Shown here: positions 35,913-45,916 of the stretch, one piece after another
Position numbering within the stretch: the first letter of the stretch is position 1
Layout of the letters: every line of letters begins with the position of its first letter
The notes under the pieces: generated by a model
What the model was told of the DNA's origin: nothing
The model's database searches: none
What the model saw: only the letters and a program-made list of their open reading frames with translations
Assembly: GCF_943734655.1 (NCBI RefSeq)
Contig: NC_071354.1
Location: forward strand, 233,051,206-233,115,205
Direction: 5' to 3'
From: Sabethes cyaneus
Taxonomy: Eukaryota > Arthropoda > Insecta > Diptera > Culicidae
Length of the DNA: 64,000 nt
Translations under genes and position numbers: made by a program

Positions 35913-35968
35913 AATGGCTTGATTGATTCATGGATAGCCTCAAAACAAGAATACTTACACCCATAACA

Positions 35969-36076
35969 CCCAAGCAACAATGTAAGTTTTATTGTACTCT
36001 TATGGTGGCCTTCAAGACCAATTTTGGTCTACAATGCCATCATAAGAGTGTAATAAAACCCAAATTGTCACTTGGG
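35969..36076. mobile_element. Palindromic MITE, copy 2
   Basis: CCCAAGCAACAATGTAAGTT at the left pairs with the right end AACCCAAATTGTCACTTGGG. The inner halves TATGGTGGCC and ATGCCATCATA also pair, with ACCAATTTTGGT at the centre. It is the same family as 5837-5944. A CA flanks both sides. Confidence 0.75.
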
Positions 36077-37027
36077 CAGTATTCGAGCTCAGGGTTGTCC
36101 TGCTCTTTGTGATCCGATTTTACTTCCTTTTACTGATTTTGCCGTACCACCTTGAATAAGGTATTGCTCAATCTTTTAAATTGACCGCGCCCTTCTGGTT
36201 TACACCGGGTACCACTACATTATTTTGGCATTCGACTATAAAAGTTTGAAAATTAAAACATGAACTTTTAATCCTTCAAATGGGCAATCCCAAAGTTCAG
36301 CAAGTCCGTGATAATCATGCTATGATTACTTTTCACATAATAAAAGGCTCCCAAGTAGCAATCTTGTTGTTTGATTTATTTGATTGATCAAAACATAAAA
36401 TAATGTGGTGAAAAAGCTCTGTCACGGTCGAATAATGCACCCAAATTCAAGAAAAAAAACTTTTATCTGAATCAGACGTGTACAAGCCACATTCCAGTCA
36501 GTCCCTTCGGGTAAAGTCAGGCACTTAAAATGGGCTCCTGAGACGTGATTCTATTTTTTCGTGGAATATTTATAAATGTCGAGAAGGGTCAAATGAGAGA
36601 TTAGTCGTTTAGTCGAACTTTGCGAAGATCTAATAGATGACTGTTTGGACTATATAGGAAAAGATAAAAAGACTTTTGGGCGGATTAAATTAAATTTTTC
36701 TTTACTCAACACACGTGATACAAGTTTCCATTTCCAACCATTTCCTAGCAATGAAGCGATCGGAAGCAACTCTTACCGTCAGAAAATCGAAAAGTCTGTT
36801 TCGTCGCTCAACTGGAATCGATTGCAAGTGTTTCCATATTTCCGGATCAAGAAGACTGCGGATGTGATTGCATAACGTTGCTCCGGTACTTTCACACTTA
36901 TTTCATACCCCGGTTTTGCCCGCCATTACCGCCCACTCCGGCTTCCGTTTCGCCAAGTAAGATTTCAACAAATGTTACTCATATATATATATATCTGCCG
37001 GTAGATAAATCCAACAGGATACAACTG
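36077..37027. other. No feature recognised
   Basis: AT-rich; includes a short (AT)n at 36980-36994. No assignable frames. Confidence 0.4.
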
Positions 37028-37076
37028 TCTCGGTTGGCAACCGAGCGCTCTGCTATCTCGCTGGTGGAAAACGAAA
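37028..37076 (-). repeat. tRNA-like hairpin fragment
   Basis: The minus strand contains GATAGCAGAGCGC followed by a 5-bp stem and 7-nt loop, CTCGG-TTGCCAA-CCGAG, like a D arm plus anticodon arm (anticodon position GCC, glycine-like). The hairpin closely matches the one in the arms of 2725-3097. No proper T arm or acceptor pairing follows, so this is more likely a SINE or tRNA fragment than a tRNA gene. Confidence 0.35.
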
Positions 37077-37253
37077 CGAATCGTTGTTTTTGGCCATGAA
37101 TTCGAGCATTTTCCCGGCACGGTGTGGCACGACGCGGCACGGAGCTGCTGTGCTTGAGGAAAACAGACGGGAGGCAAACAGAATTCTCCGCTAGATCCGA
37201 GAGCTACCTAGTTAGTCACGAACGCATATAAGAGTGTCCCAACTGACTGCACC

Positions 37254-37276
37254 GCAGCAGCAGCAGCAGCAGCAGC
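37254..37276. repeat. (CAG)n microsatellite
   Basis: About seven CAG units followed by CGCC. Confidence 0.9.
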
Positions 37277-37279
37277 GCC

Positions 37280-39680
37280 ATTGCCACTGCCACCGGACGG
37301 TTGAAACAGAACGCGGGGAAATCGATGACGAATGGCGCTTGCATCGAATGCGGAAAAATGTTATTTTTCATGTGTAACTCGGGAAGCGACCGAACGAACG
37401 AGAGAGCTGGCACTAGATAAAGCACGGTTTGAGAAAGGTGATTATTTTTATTTATTGAGGCGAACCATTGTTGGATTTTTTCCTGCATTGCACCGGCCCT
37501 GGATTGGCATCCAAGTTCTAAGGTTTTGATTGAAGGCTCACTTTTTGTCTATGAAGTTGTGTTCTTAGCTTGCTGTCAAGTTCAACACCTTGATAAAACA
37601 CGAAATAACTCTTCGTGCAAATGTGAATTGTGATGGATGCGAACATACATTTTGCGTTAAAACTACACCTTTCAGTGCACCATTAAAACCACCTTTTGTC
37701 GCTGCGGCAAATGCATTTCAAAGCCTGATTATCCGTATTATTAATGACTTTCCCAGCTATCGAGCCATTCGTCAGTTTTTCCAACTATTCTGGCTGGCTC
37801 CGACCGGGTTTGAGCTACTACCGCATTGCTTGGTGTGAATGCCAATACATTGTTGGTGGAACAAGCCGGTAGGTAAAACAAAACAAAAAAAAACTCCTGT
37901 TCAACCCCAACCGGGGGAAAACAAAGTTTAGAAGAAGGTAAAACCGGAAAAATGAACGTTGGCTGCGAACTGGAAGTGGAACGAACCGCTGTGTTACATG
38001 AATGCCGGTCGATCTCTCTCTCTCTCTTGCCCGTAGAGTGGAGTGTGCGAGCATAAAAACTTGGCCGGGCGAAAAAGGCAGAACATGCTGCAGGTGTAAT
38101 TTATAATGTATGTGTTTGTGTCCCACTTTTTGACGCGGAAACTCGGAATTGGTAGCGGTCCTTACAGCGATCGAATGGCTTTCCTAGCGGCGTGAATTCC
38201 ACGGGATGTTTTTCCTCCTTTATTTTAGCGGAATTATAGATTTTGCGAACATTACAGATTTTACATATTTTATGACCTTTCCAGGGAGTAAAACAGTTTT
38301 ATATTCATCCTACATTTTTCTGACCGATTTAAAACGCTGAATGCTCAACTTAAGTTTGAGTTAAAACTTTTTTCTTTGCAATTTTTAGGGATTTATCCCT
38401 ACCTCCCTGTGTGGAGCAAAACGAAAAAAAAAAACAGTCATTGAAATCGGTATGCAGTTCAGGTACTCTGTTTCAGCGAAGTAATCCATTGGATAGCGAA
38501 TAAACTGGAAAAGGGCGGATCCAGTGACCAAAATAGGAGCAACCGTCTAAAGTGCACCTCTGGTGCCAGTAAACAGCCGACGCCACCGTGACAGGCAGCG
38601 AAGGAGGAATTGCAGCAGGAAAAATTTACGTGTTCAACCTTTTTTGCTCGGCTCGCCCGCTGGCAACACCTTGTGGTTGTTCCTTCCGCTTATGAGATGT
38701 GGATTTTCGAAAAAACAAAAACTGGGACGATGGTTTTTTTTTTCAGTAAAACGCTCTACGACATTTCACTAGCATTAAAAATGTCCGTTAAACGGCTACA
38801 GTGAAAGCTGTGGTTGGTAAAACTGGGCTCCATTATTATGCAATTACTGTCGCTGACAACAGACGGTTGCACAAATTCGTAAGTTTGTAATAGCTTTTTT
38901 TCGCTTGTTTTATCGTGTCCGAATGGGAATAATTTTGCCAGAATGAGTTTTGTTTTCTCTTTCTTTGCAGGTCAGTTCACGGATTTATCTGCACAGCAGT
39001 GAGTAATCGTCGGCTTACTGACAATTTGTTACTTATTTTCAATGCGGCCCGGAATGGAAACAACCTTGAACTCAGTAAATTAAACGCAAGGAATTTATCA
39101 ATTAGGCGAAAGGTGAAACGTGAAGCGTTTTTTCAAGCTTTTCTGTTATTCGAAATCGTTTTTTTTCTGTTTCTTGTACGCTTAAGGGTGTTTGTTGAGC
39201 TTAAAGGATCCGAACCCATGGTAAACACTAATCGGATCACCGGACCGGTGTCCTGAATGACGGGCGATGCGCCAGACTGAGGGATCGATGTTTACACATT
39301 TTGATGATACCTTGGGAAAATGATTAATTGCGGATTTGCTGGTTCGACCCGGACCGCGTGAACGTGCCGGATACTCATATTGGTGTTGGATTTTCCTTTT
39401 TTTTTTCTATTAGGTAGGGAAAATATCTCAGATAGAAAAACAATAATAGCTCTTCAGGTTTTCCTCGCTACACGCAGGTATACTTAGCAGAAGATTAATG
39501 TTTTTGGTGGTGAGACAAAACATGGTGGTGAGTGAAAGGGTACCATGAAATCCTTTCCCAAACTGAACCATGCCAGAGCGATTAAGTACTATTGGTCTAG
39601 GTAGAAGTTGGTGCAAAGTTTTATTTCAAAATGATTAAAAATGGTCACTTTGAATCGATTTTTTGGTCACCGTACATAAA
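37280..39680. other. No feature recognised
   Basis: Contains a (CT)n run near 38013-38027 and several moderately GC-rich segments. No frame longer than about 100 codons, no transposon ends and no RNA gene recognised. Confidence 0.4.
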
Positions 39681-39779
39681 TAACTTGTTTTAGAATTGAC
39701 ACTTTTCGGTGAAATACTCAAACTCCTTTAATTACGTTTCGGCTTACTCATATTTTTAATTAGTCATCCTCAGATACTA

Positions 39780-41207
39780 TCTATTTATGTGAGGCTTATA
39801 TCTGTATCGAAAACCAGGTCTCTGACAGGACGTCATGAAAGGCTTATCGGTAATTAAAAACAGGCCCCTGACAGAACATCATTTTTTCGTAGCAATGAGT
39901 TCTATCCTCAGTCACCTCACTGGTCGACTACTGGACTGCCCGACTCGGGCCGATTGCTTAACTGGTTGACTGAACTGCTCGACTGAACTGTTCGATTCGA
40001 CTGCTCGGCTCAACTGCTTGATTGGACAGATCGACTTGACTGCTTGACTGAACAGCTCAATTTAACTGCTCGAGTTAACTCGACTCGACTACTCGCCTTA
40101 ACTACTCGATTCTACTGCTTGACATTTGCTTGACGTACTACTCGACCCGACTGCTCGAATTACCAGCACGATTGAACTGCCCGACTGGACTGTTTGATTC
40201 GAGGGCTCGACTGGACTGCTTGACTGGACAGCATGATTCATCTGCTCGACTAGACTGCTCAACTCAACTGTTCGATTCGACGCTCGATTCACCTGCTTGA
40301 TTCCACTGCCCGACTGGACTACTCGACTCAACTGCTCGACTCGACTGCTCGAATGAACTGCTTGACTCAACTACTCTATTGAACTATTCGAATCGGCTGC
40401 TCGACTCAACTGCTGAACCCGATTGCTCGACTAGACTACTCGATTTGACTGCTAGACTCAACTGACAGCTTGATTCAACAGCTCGATTAGACTGCTCGAC
40501 TTAGCCACTCAACCCAACTGCTCAACTCGACTGCTCGACTTGACTGTTAGATTTGACAGCTCGACCTAACTGCTCGATTGAACTGCTCGACTGGACTACT
40601 CGACTGAACTGCTTGACTCAACTGTTCGACTTACCTGCTCGACTGAACCGCTTGACCCGACTGCTCGACTAGACTGCTTGACTGCTCAATTTAACTGCTC
40701 CATTTGACTGCTCTACTCGACCACTCGATTCAACTGTTCGACTCAACTAGCTAGACCGGACTGCTTAACTGAGCAGCTCGATTTGAGTGCTCGACTTGAC
40801 TGTTCGACTCGACTGCTTGTCGCGATATCATATGGTTGGTGTTAAATCAGACCGGACCAAGTCGCAAAATTTTAAAAAATGAGTTAATGATAGCAAACGA
40901 TCAAGAATTTTCTAAAGAACATTTTACTACAGACTACTTCAAACTACATAAATGTTACAAACAACCAAAAGTTTTTATTCGGTTAAATAAAATCCAATAC
41001 GGCCATAAAAACTATTTGTTTCAGTTTCCGGCTATGACTCTTTTATGTACAACATCGTAGAGCTATATTATGCAACATAAGAACTCAAAGAACTAATACA
41101 AAGTTTAAACATCTTCGCAAACACTGACCAATGGAATGTATCCGCAGTTTTCTGAATTCTGAACAGACATTTATATTTTCCGTATCGTAAGATTCGGGCT
41201 CAACTAG
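39780..41207 (+). mobile_element. Non-autonomous Helitron with minisatellite core, copy 2
   Basis: It starts TCTATTTATGTGAGGC after an A and ends TTCGGGCTCAACTAG before a T. The hairpin CCGTATC-GTAA-GATTCGG is at 41180-41197. The flanks and core match copy 1 (17252-19230), including GACAGGACGTCAT, the minisatellite and TCGCGATATCATATGG at the right edge of the array. It lacks the insertion found in copy 1, giving an empty-site reference near 41046-41060. Confidence 0.75.
39915..40822. repeat. 13-bp minisatellite, second array
   Basis: About 70 imperfect CTCGACTSRACTG units, the core of Helitron copy 2. It is shorter than the array in copy 1 and its variant order differs, so the arrays have evolved separately. 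Confidence 0.9.
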
Positions 41208-41299
41208 TATAAATTTAACAATTTTTAATTTTACAAATTTTAAATAAAACGAAGTTTGAGTATTTCACCGAAAAGTGTCAATTCTAAAACAAGTATACA

Positions 41300-42124
41300 A
41301 ATTGTCGCTTTGAATAAATGATACGTGACAGTTCAGCTGAATATTACCCAAATCATGGCTCTGTTTGTATTTAGAAAGGGACAAAATGTGAAAAATATAT
41401 TATTATTAACTGTATATGAATAATTATCGTTGAAACGTCAAAAATTGTAATTCACGTACAGATAAATGGTTGTTTTATTTAGTTATTGCCAATGCACACC
41501 TAATTTGATAAACATATTCCATACCATTTATTCTCAGCTTTTCGCAAACCGGTTGGGGGACTCATAGTGAAAACGGCAATTATCTGATGATACTTTGCAA
41601 TATGGCGGCCGAAAAATTCAACTCCATTTGAAAGCCTTGTTCTTCTTCTTAGTCATTTGTCATTTGTTAGTTGTTTCATTGCCAATTTAGTTAATATCTC
41701 ATGATATATGTAGATCTCAAATTCAAATGATATTTGTTGTATATCCGACGTTTCGGCCGATGCTAATATTACAACCTAAACGTTTCGTGGTACTAAAAGT
41801 GTAATTCTTATTTATTACCCATTTTCTGCCAATCAAGCACATAAGTTCCAATTATGAAGACCTCGCGTCAGTAATGGCTCCGTTTCAATGAGAATCACTC
41901 ATATTGTGAAGCAGCCAATCACCTCACCGCATGGTGCACACCTCGTTTTCGAAAGCTAGAGCGGAAATGTAACAGCACCCAACGAGTTCATCGCCCTCGG
42001 AGAACTAATCTCCAACGACTCGACATAATTTTAAGCATGCTAGTGATAATTACCGCCATTTGATTACCAGCTTTTCATTTTAAACTTTGGAATTTGCAAC
42101 ACTGTTGAGAAAATTTTTACTATA
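41300..42124. other. No gene; Penelope-like end motif at about 41745-41770
   Basis: Mostly unassigned AT-rich DNA. ATATCCGACGTTTCGGCCGA near 41742 is, in complement, TCGGCCGAAACGTCGGATAT, the kind of motif seen at ends of Penelope-like elements; no other part of such an element is visible. Confidence 0.4.
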
Positions 42125-42410
42125 TACACTCAGGTCGCTTTTTACGCGAAGGATACATCCCGCGTAAATCAAAACTGCGTAAATTCCGAAATTCGCGTAA
42201 AAAAAACCGCGGAAACTCCGAAATTCGTGTAAAAAAACCGCGTAAATTCCAAAATTCGCGTAAAAAAACCAAAATTTCGCGTAAATAAAACTTTGTGGAT
42301 TTCAACACTACGCGAAAAAATAGACGTTTTGAGCACATCGGCGTAAATTTAAAAATTCGCGTAAAAAACAAACCGCGTTAAAAAAGCCGAGTAAAAGCGA
42401 CTTCAGTGTA
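42125..42410. mobile_element. MITE with ACGCG-rich repeats, copy A
   Basis: TIRs: TACACTCAGGTCGCTTTTTA at the left; GTAAAAGCGACTTCAGTGTA at the right. The interior repeats CGCGTAAATTCCGAAATTCG several times. It is inverted relative to 24150-24387 and 5 bp away from the next MITE. Confidence 0.85.
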
Positions 42411-42415
42411 CTGTG

Positions 42416-42590
42416 CACACTTAAAAAAAAGCGCCGAAGTCGGCTAAATTTTGCCGAGATTTGGACAGCCGACCGTTCGGTAAAAATTTCGGTTTTGCAA
42501 ATCGACGTTTACGGATCTTTACTAACGTCCAAACCGGCTGTCCAAATCTCGGCAAAATTTAGCCGACTTCGGCGCTTTTTTTTAAGTGTG
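42416..42590. mobile_element. Palindromic MITE with long TIRs (about 57 bp)
   Basis: CACACTTAAAAAAAAGCGCC (left end) continues through GAAGTCGGCTAAATTTTGCC and GAGATTTGGACAGCCG. The complement of all of this closes the element at 42590 (GGCGCTTTTTTTTAAGTGTG). Only about 60 bp lies between the arms. No coding sequence. A degenerate relative may lie at 13946-14118. Confidence 0.9.
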
Positions 42591-43639
42591 TGTACATGCT
42601 TTCACAATAGGGTGAAGTATTTTTACATTGTTTTTTTTTCGAATTCCTTCGGCAATTTCCTTTTAGGATTAGGATTATCTTTCTAGACCTAATATTAAAT
42701 ATTCATTCCAACCTTTTTATTTAAAGCTATCAAATGAATTTCAGCAAATAAAAAAAGGAAAACTTTCGAGCTTATAAGGCATCGAGTCACGGATTTTGAA
42801 GATGATCTTCAATTGCTGCAATCGGATATGCTTCAGAAGTCGCTGATGTGCCGTCGATTAATGTTTAGCGCATATCTACGCCCTTTACATTCATCCACTC
42901 AAATTCGTCTGATCTAGTTGAAAGAATCAGGACTTCCAGCTGACGTCTTGCAGCAACACGCCTTGGAAGAACTTTTCTGAGGGACTTTGTCATTTTGTGT
43001 ATTTCTTCAATCGTGTAATCATTCAACACTACCTTAGATGCGAAATTTAATCCGCAAGTGGCTTAAACCCTATCCTTCAGAGAGCTTTTGAGTGAGGGGC
43101 AGTATAAATTATACCGAAAAACCTTAAAAGCAGCCGTGGAACTTCGGTATGAGTTTTTGTTCATCGATTGAGTTCAGCACGAATATCAAGGGAAAACATT
43201 GCCGTGGGTCTCTGGTAGCATCCCGTAACCCTTCAGGAGTTTGTGCGACTGCTATTTGCGGTTGCAAAAATCTTTTAGGCAGGACGGTACTCAAGCAACT
43301 CTTCAGCGGTGTACTGCATATTCTGTAAAGCCTTAATAGAGAGTTCATACTACATAGAATAAATGAGTCCTGTTCACACATATATGTTCAAAAAAGTGTT
43401 CATTCAAAAAATTTAACTATTTGTTTTAAAATCTATCAGTACGTTAATTTTATAGAAGCCTTCAATAGTTGTATCTTCAAATGAAGGCTAAATTATAATT
43501 TCCCGAATAAATTTTCCATTTGATTTTTTTTTCATGTGACGTCACATAACTTCATACCCCCCCCTCCCCCCACGTCACAAATCGTCACGATTAGGTCAAC
43601 CCCCCCTCCCCCCTATATGCGTGACGTACTTTATGGATG
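42591..43639. other. No feature recognised
   Basis: A minus-strand frame at 43124-43381 and surrounding short frames have no motif I can assign. C-rich runs at 43556-43612 separate this from the next MITE. Confidence 0.35.
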
Positions 43640-43772
43640 CCCCCTAATTTTGAATTAACGCGGATTTTTTATGTTGATTTTTGAATTAACACGGTTTATT
43701 ATGTGACGATTTTTTTTAAACCGTTTTTTTACTCGGAACGTATCCCCAGTGTAAAAAAAAGACTTCAGTGTA
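43640..43772. mobile_element. MITE with ACGCG-type repeats, partial copy
   Basis: TTGAATTAACGCGG-like repeats end in CGGAACGTATCCCCAGTGTA, then GACTTCAGTGTA. This matches the right end of copies at 24150 and 42125. The left end is missing. Confidence 0.6.
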
Positions 43773-43829
43773 CATAAAAAGAAAACTTATCCAAATTAAT
43801 TTTACTATGTATATTTTATTCTTGACAGA

Positions 43830-43930
43830 TATGTCTTCGCCTACGACTTGCAGGCTTCCTCGGTCTCTCTTCAACCCATGCAAGCCGGCTTCAACCTGGT
43901 CGAACCATTGTCGGCGGTGACCAGAGATTA
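43830..43930 (-). pseudogene. Possible RTE-type LINE C-terminal remnant
   Basis: The minus strand reads RRQWFDQVEAGLHGLKRDRG then SLQVVGED, with the spacing of the RTE C-terminal block seen at 44946 and 62655 (RWLDQIESDLRLLRRLGNWR, then RVAQDR). Short and degenerate. Confidence 0.35.
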
Positions 43931-44269
43931 ACAATATATAACCTCATCAATCATTTCCAGTTAATCGCCGTCAATAGTCATCATCCGTGGGAGGCGAATG
44001 TTGTTTTTTGGGGAGTATTGCCGAGTATTGCGCTGCCGAGTCTCGTGATGGGGCTGCCATCCCGGGTGTAGAGACAACAGCCTTAATGCAGCCACCCGCT
44101 CCGGATCAGACGCTGTCCTGAGCCACTCCTAACCTGGAGTATAACCGCGCACTTGATGGAGTAGGTAGTGTTCCACGAGGAGTACTGGTCGCTGGTACCA
44201 CGAGGAGGTATGGGCAGGAGTTGCTAGAAAAGAGGCTAAGCATTACTACGGGGTCGCATTATTCAGGTT

Positions 44270-44565
44270 TCATATTCTACTAAGACGCTTCAAAAACTTC
44301 AGACTCTTACGAAAACTATCTCGGTTTGGTGCTTCTCAACAAATGATCGAATGGCTGAACTCATACCTCAATGGGTTAGTGTTTCATCGTTGTTCACTAA
44401 TAAGTCTAACATTGATTAGTTTCTCAAGATAGCAACATGGGACCATTGCAATTCTTGTTGTTCTTTAACGATGTCAACTGATGTACCACAAGGCAGCAAT
44501 ATTGGTCTATTGCTATTCTCATAGTACTTTAACGACATGACGGCTAAACAGTACGCGAAATGACG
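44270..44565 (+). pseudogene. LINE reverse transcriptase relic
   Basis: Plus-strand reading gives LLRKLSRFGASQQMIEWLNS then YLNGL, and further on TDVPQGSNIGLLLFS, a stop, YFNDM. The second part is the RT block VPQGSNLGPLLFxxFFND, the first the preceding helix. The catalytic aspartate blocks on both sides are degraded. It resembles the LINE at 51.5-58.1 kb but is in the opposite orientation. Confidence 0.65.
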
Positions 44566-44808
44566 ACATGACTGCTAAACATTAAGTACGGCTAAACAGC
44601 TTCGATAGACAGAGCCGTGGCGTGACATTGTGGCGCCCTTGGCGGAAACCTAATTTGGAGCCCTCTCGCTCACGAAATCAGTTTTTCTTCCAGGTTTATC
44701 ATTTTTTCGTATTCGCTCCTTATCCAATACTTCGCTGCACTAATGGACTAATCTCGGATGGCAATGAAAAAATGTAAAAGGTAATTCAATAAAACAAATT
44801 TTCGTTAA

Positions 44809-44931
44809 GGGTCAATCTCGGCGTAGTGGTTAGCATTCACTCCGAGGACCCAGGTTCAAATCCCACCCCTGCAGAAGTCACGAACGACCTAAAAGTGTTA
44901 AAGTTACTATAACCTTACATAAGAAATTTTT
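44809..44931 (+). mobile_element. tRNA-derived SINE, family 2, copy 1
   Basis: The head reads CGGCGTAGTGGTTAGCATTC (box A region) and CCAGGTTCAAATCCCACC (box B region), followed by CTGCAGAAGTC and a short unrelated body. A TSD, TTTTCGTTAA, lies at 44799-44808 and 44932-44941, with the T run lengthened on the right. It shares the head and the GCAGAAGTC joint with the copy at 59060-59180. Confidence 0.75.
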
Positions 44932-44945
44932 TTTTCGTTAAAACT

Positions 44946-45207
44946 TCTTCTTCTTCTTCTTCAGCAGCATAGAGCCGGGGTGGCTCGTGCTGTTTCAAGC
45001 ACTCGTCTCCATTCAACTCGGTCTTGGGCCACTCGTCGCCAATTTCCTAGTCGTCTCAGAAGTCGCAAATCGCTTTCGATCTGGTCGAGCCATCGTGCAC
45101 GTTGGGCCCCCCTGTTCCTGGTGCCGGTGGGGTTGTTGAAGAGGACCGTTTTCGTCGCACTGTCGTCCGGCATCCTTACGACGTGTCCGGCCCACCGTAG
45201 CCGGTGG
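44946..45207 (-). mobile_element. RTE-type LINE, 5'-truncated 3' end
   Basis: Minus-strand coding: HRLRWAGHVVRMPDDSATKT, then NRGAQRARWLDQIESDLRLL, then NWRRVAQDRVEWRRVLETAR, a stop, and a (GAA)n tail (plus strand CTTCTTCTT at 44946). Short 3' ends made of simple repeats and this C-terminal block are typical of RTE-clade LINEs. The TSD TTCGTTAAAACT is at 44934-44945 and 45208-45219. The frame is open over about 85 codons, so this copy is relatively young. It overlaps the target site of the adjacent SINE. Confidence 0.8.
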
Positions 45208-45284
45208 TTCGTTAAAACTAGTCTTCCATAAAAATGCTTCAACGTTCTGCCAGGTGGCTTTACGGTGGTTCACCGGAACCGTCG

Positions 45285-45916
45285 CTATGGACGATCAAAT
45301 GATAGTCGTCGGCATATTATTCAAGATCTCTTTCGTAGCCTTGGCGATCAACTCCTTCTCCGTTTTGGTCACAACATTATTGGAGTAAATGCTCCGTTCG
45401 AGCTTCGCCCTAAAATTTTCGATTCGTTACATTTGGAGGATGTTGAGAGAGTTAGTGATCGTCGATACAATGTTTATCTTCAGCCGGTTCATCTCCCCAA
45501 GTGACCTCTTGGCATGATGGGCTAATGTCAGGTCCGGCCGTTCTCTGGGCGATTGCTTGCTACTCAAAGACAGCGAGCCTCGACTGACGCTTCTGCATAA
45601 ATTTGTCAAAGTACTTCACCGTTTAGCCGGTGGCTCGGACCTCCCGGCGCAAGGTGCGAAACGATGACACTAACTTGCTAACTATCTTCAACGTCAGCCT
45701 CTGCTGACCGTTACGGTCGCGCAGTACTATAGGGCGGCCGAAACCAGGCTTTCGCTCAACGCTTTCGCCTTTATCGCTGGGGAGGATGTTGTAAATGCCA
45801 GATTGGCTCAATTCAGCGGACAGGAAGAGCTTCTCCATGTCAAACTTGTTCGCTCCAGAGTGAAGCTGGAAGTACGAACAAACTATCGAGCGTAGTTGCT
45901 TGACTGTTTTTGCCAT
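45285..45916 (-). pseudogene. Tc1/mariner-superfamily transposase relic
   Basis: A minus-strand start at 45916 (MAKTVKQLRSIVCSYF) leads into a helix-turn-helix-like stretch (FLSAELSQSGIYNIL) and the linker GESVERKPGFGRPIV, typical of transposase DNA-binding domains in this superfamily. A stop follows at about 45625. Degenerate pieces continue. Near 45400-45300, FRAKLERSIYSNNVVTKTEK then ELIAKATKEILNNMPTTI matches the C-terminal part. The catalytic D,D,D/E region between them is not recognisable and seems largely deleted. The lineage may be DD37E-like, which I cannot prove. Confidence 0.65.

Larger units (their letters stand above)
39682..41294. mobile_element. Penelope-like foldback split by Helitron copy 2
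   Basis: ACTTGTTTTAGAATTGACAC then TTTTCGGTGAAATACTCAAA (39682-39723) is repeated perfectly inverted at 41253-41294. The left half also contains TTACGTTTCGGC and CATCCTCAG; in complement these give CTGAGGATG and GCCGAAACG, the hammerhead-like signature found at Penelope-like ends. CTTTTCGGTGAAAT also marks the end of the Penelope-like element at 58178. Without the Helitron (39780-41207) the element would be about 185 bp. Confidence 0.65.

Noticed and set aside
40098..40370. 90-codon Ser/Val/Gln-rich frame
   Set aside because: It lies within the 13-bp minisatellite; the period is not a multiple of three and the frame is accidental.
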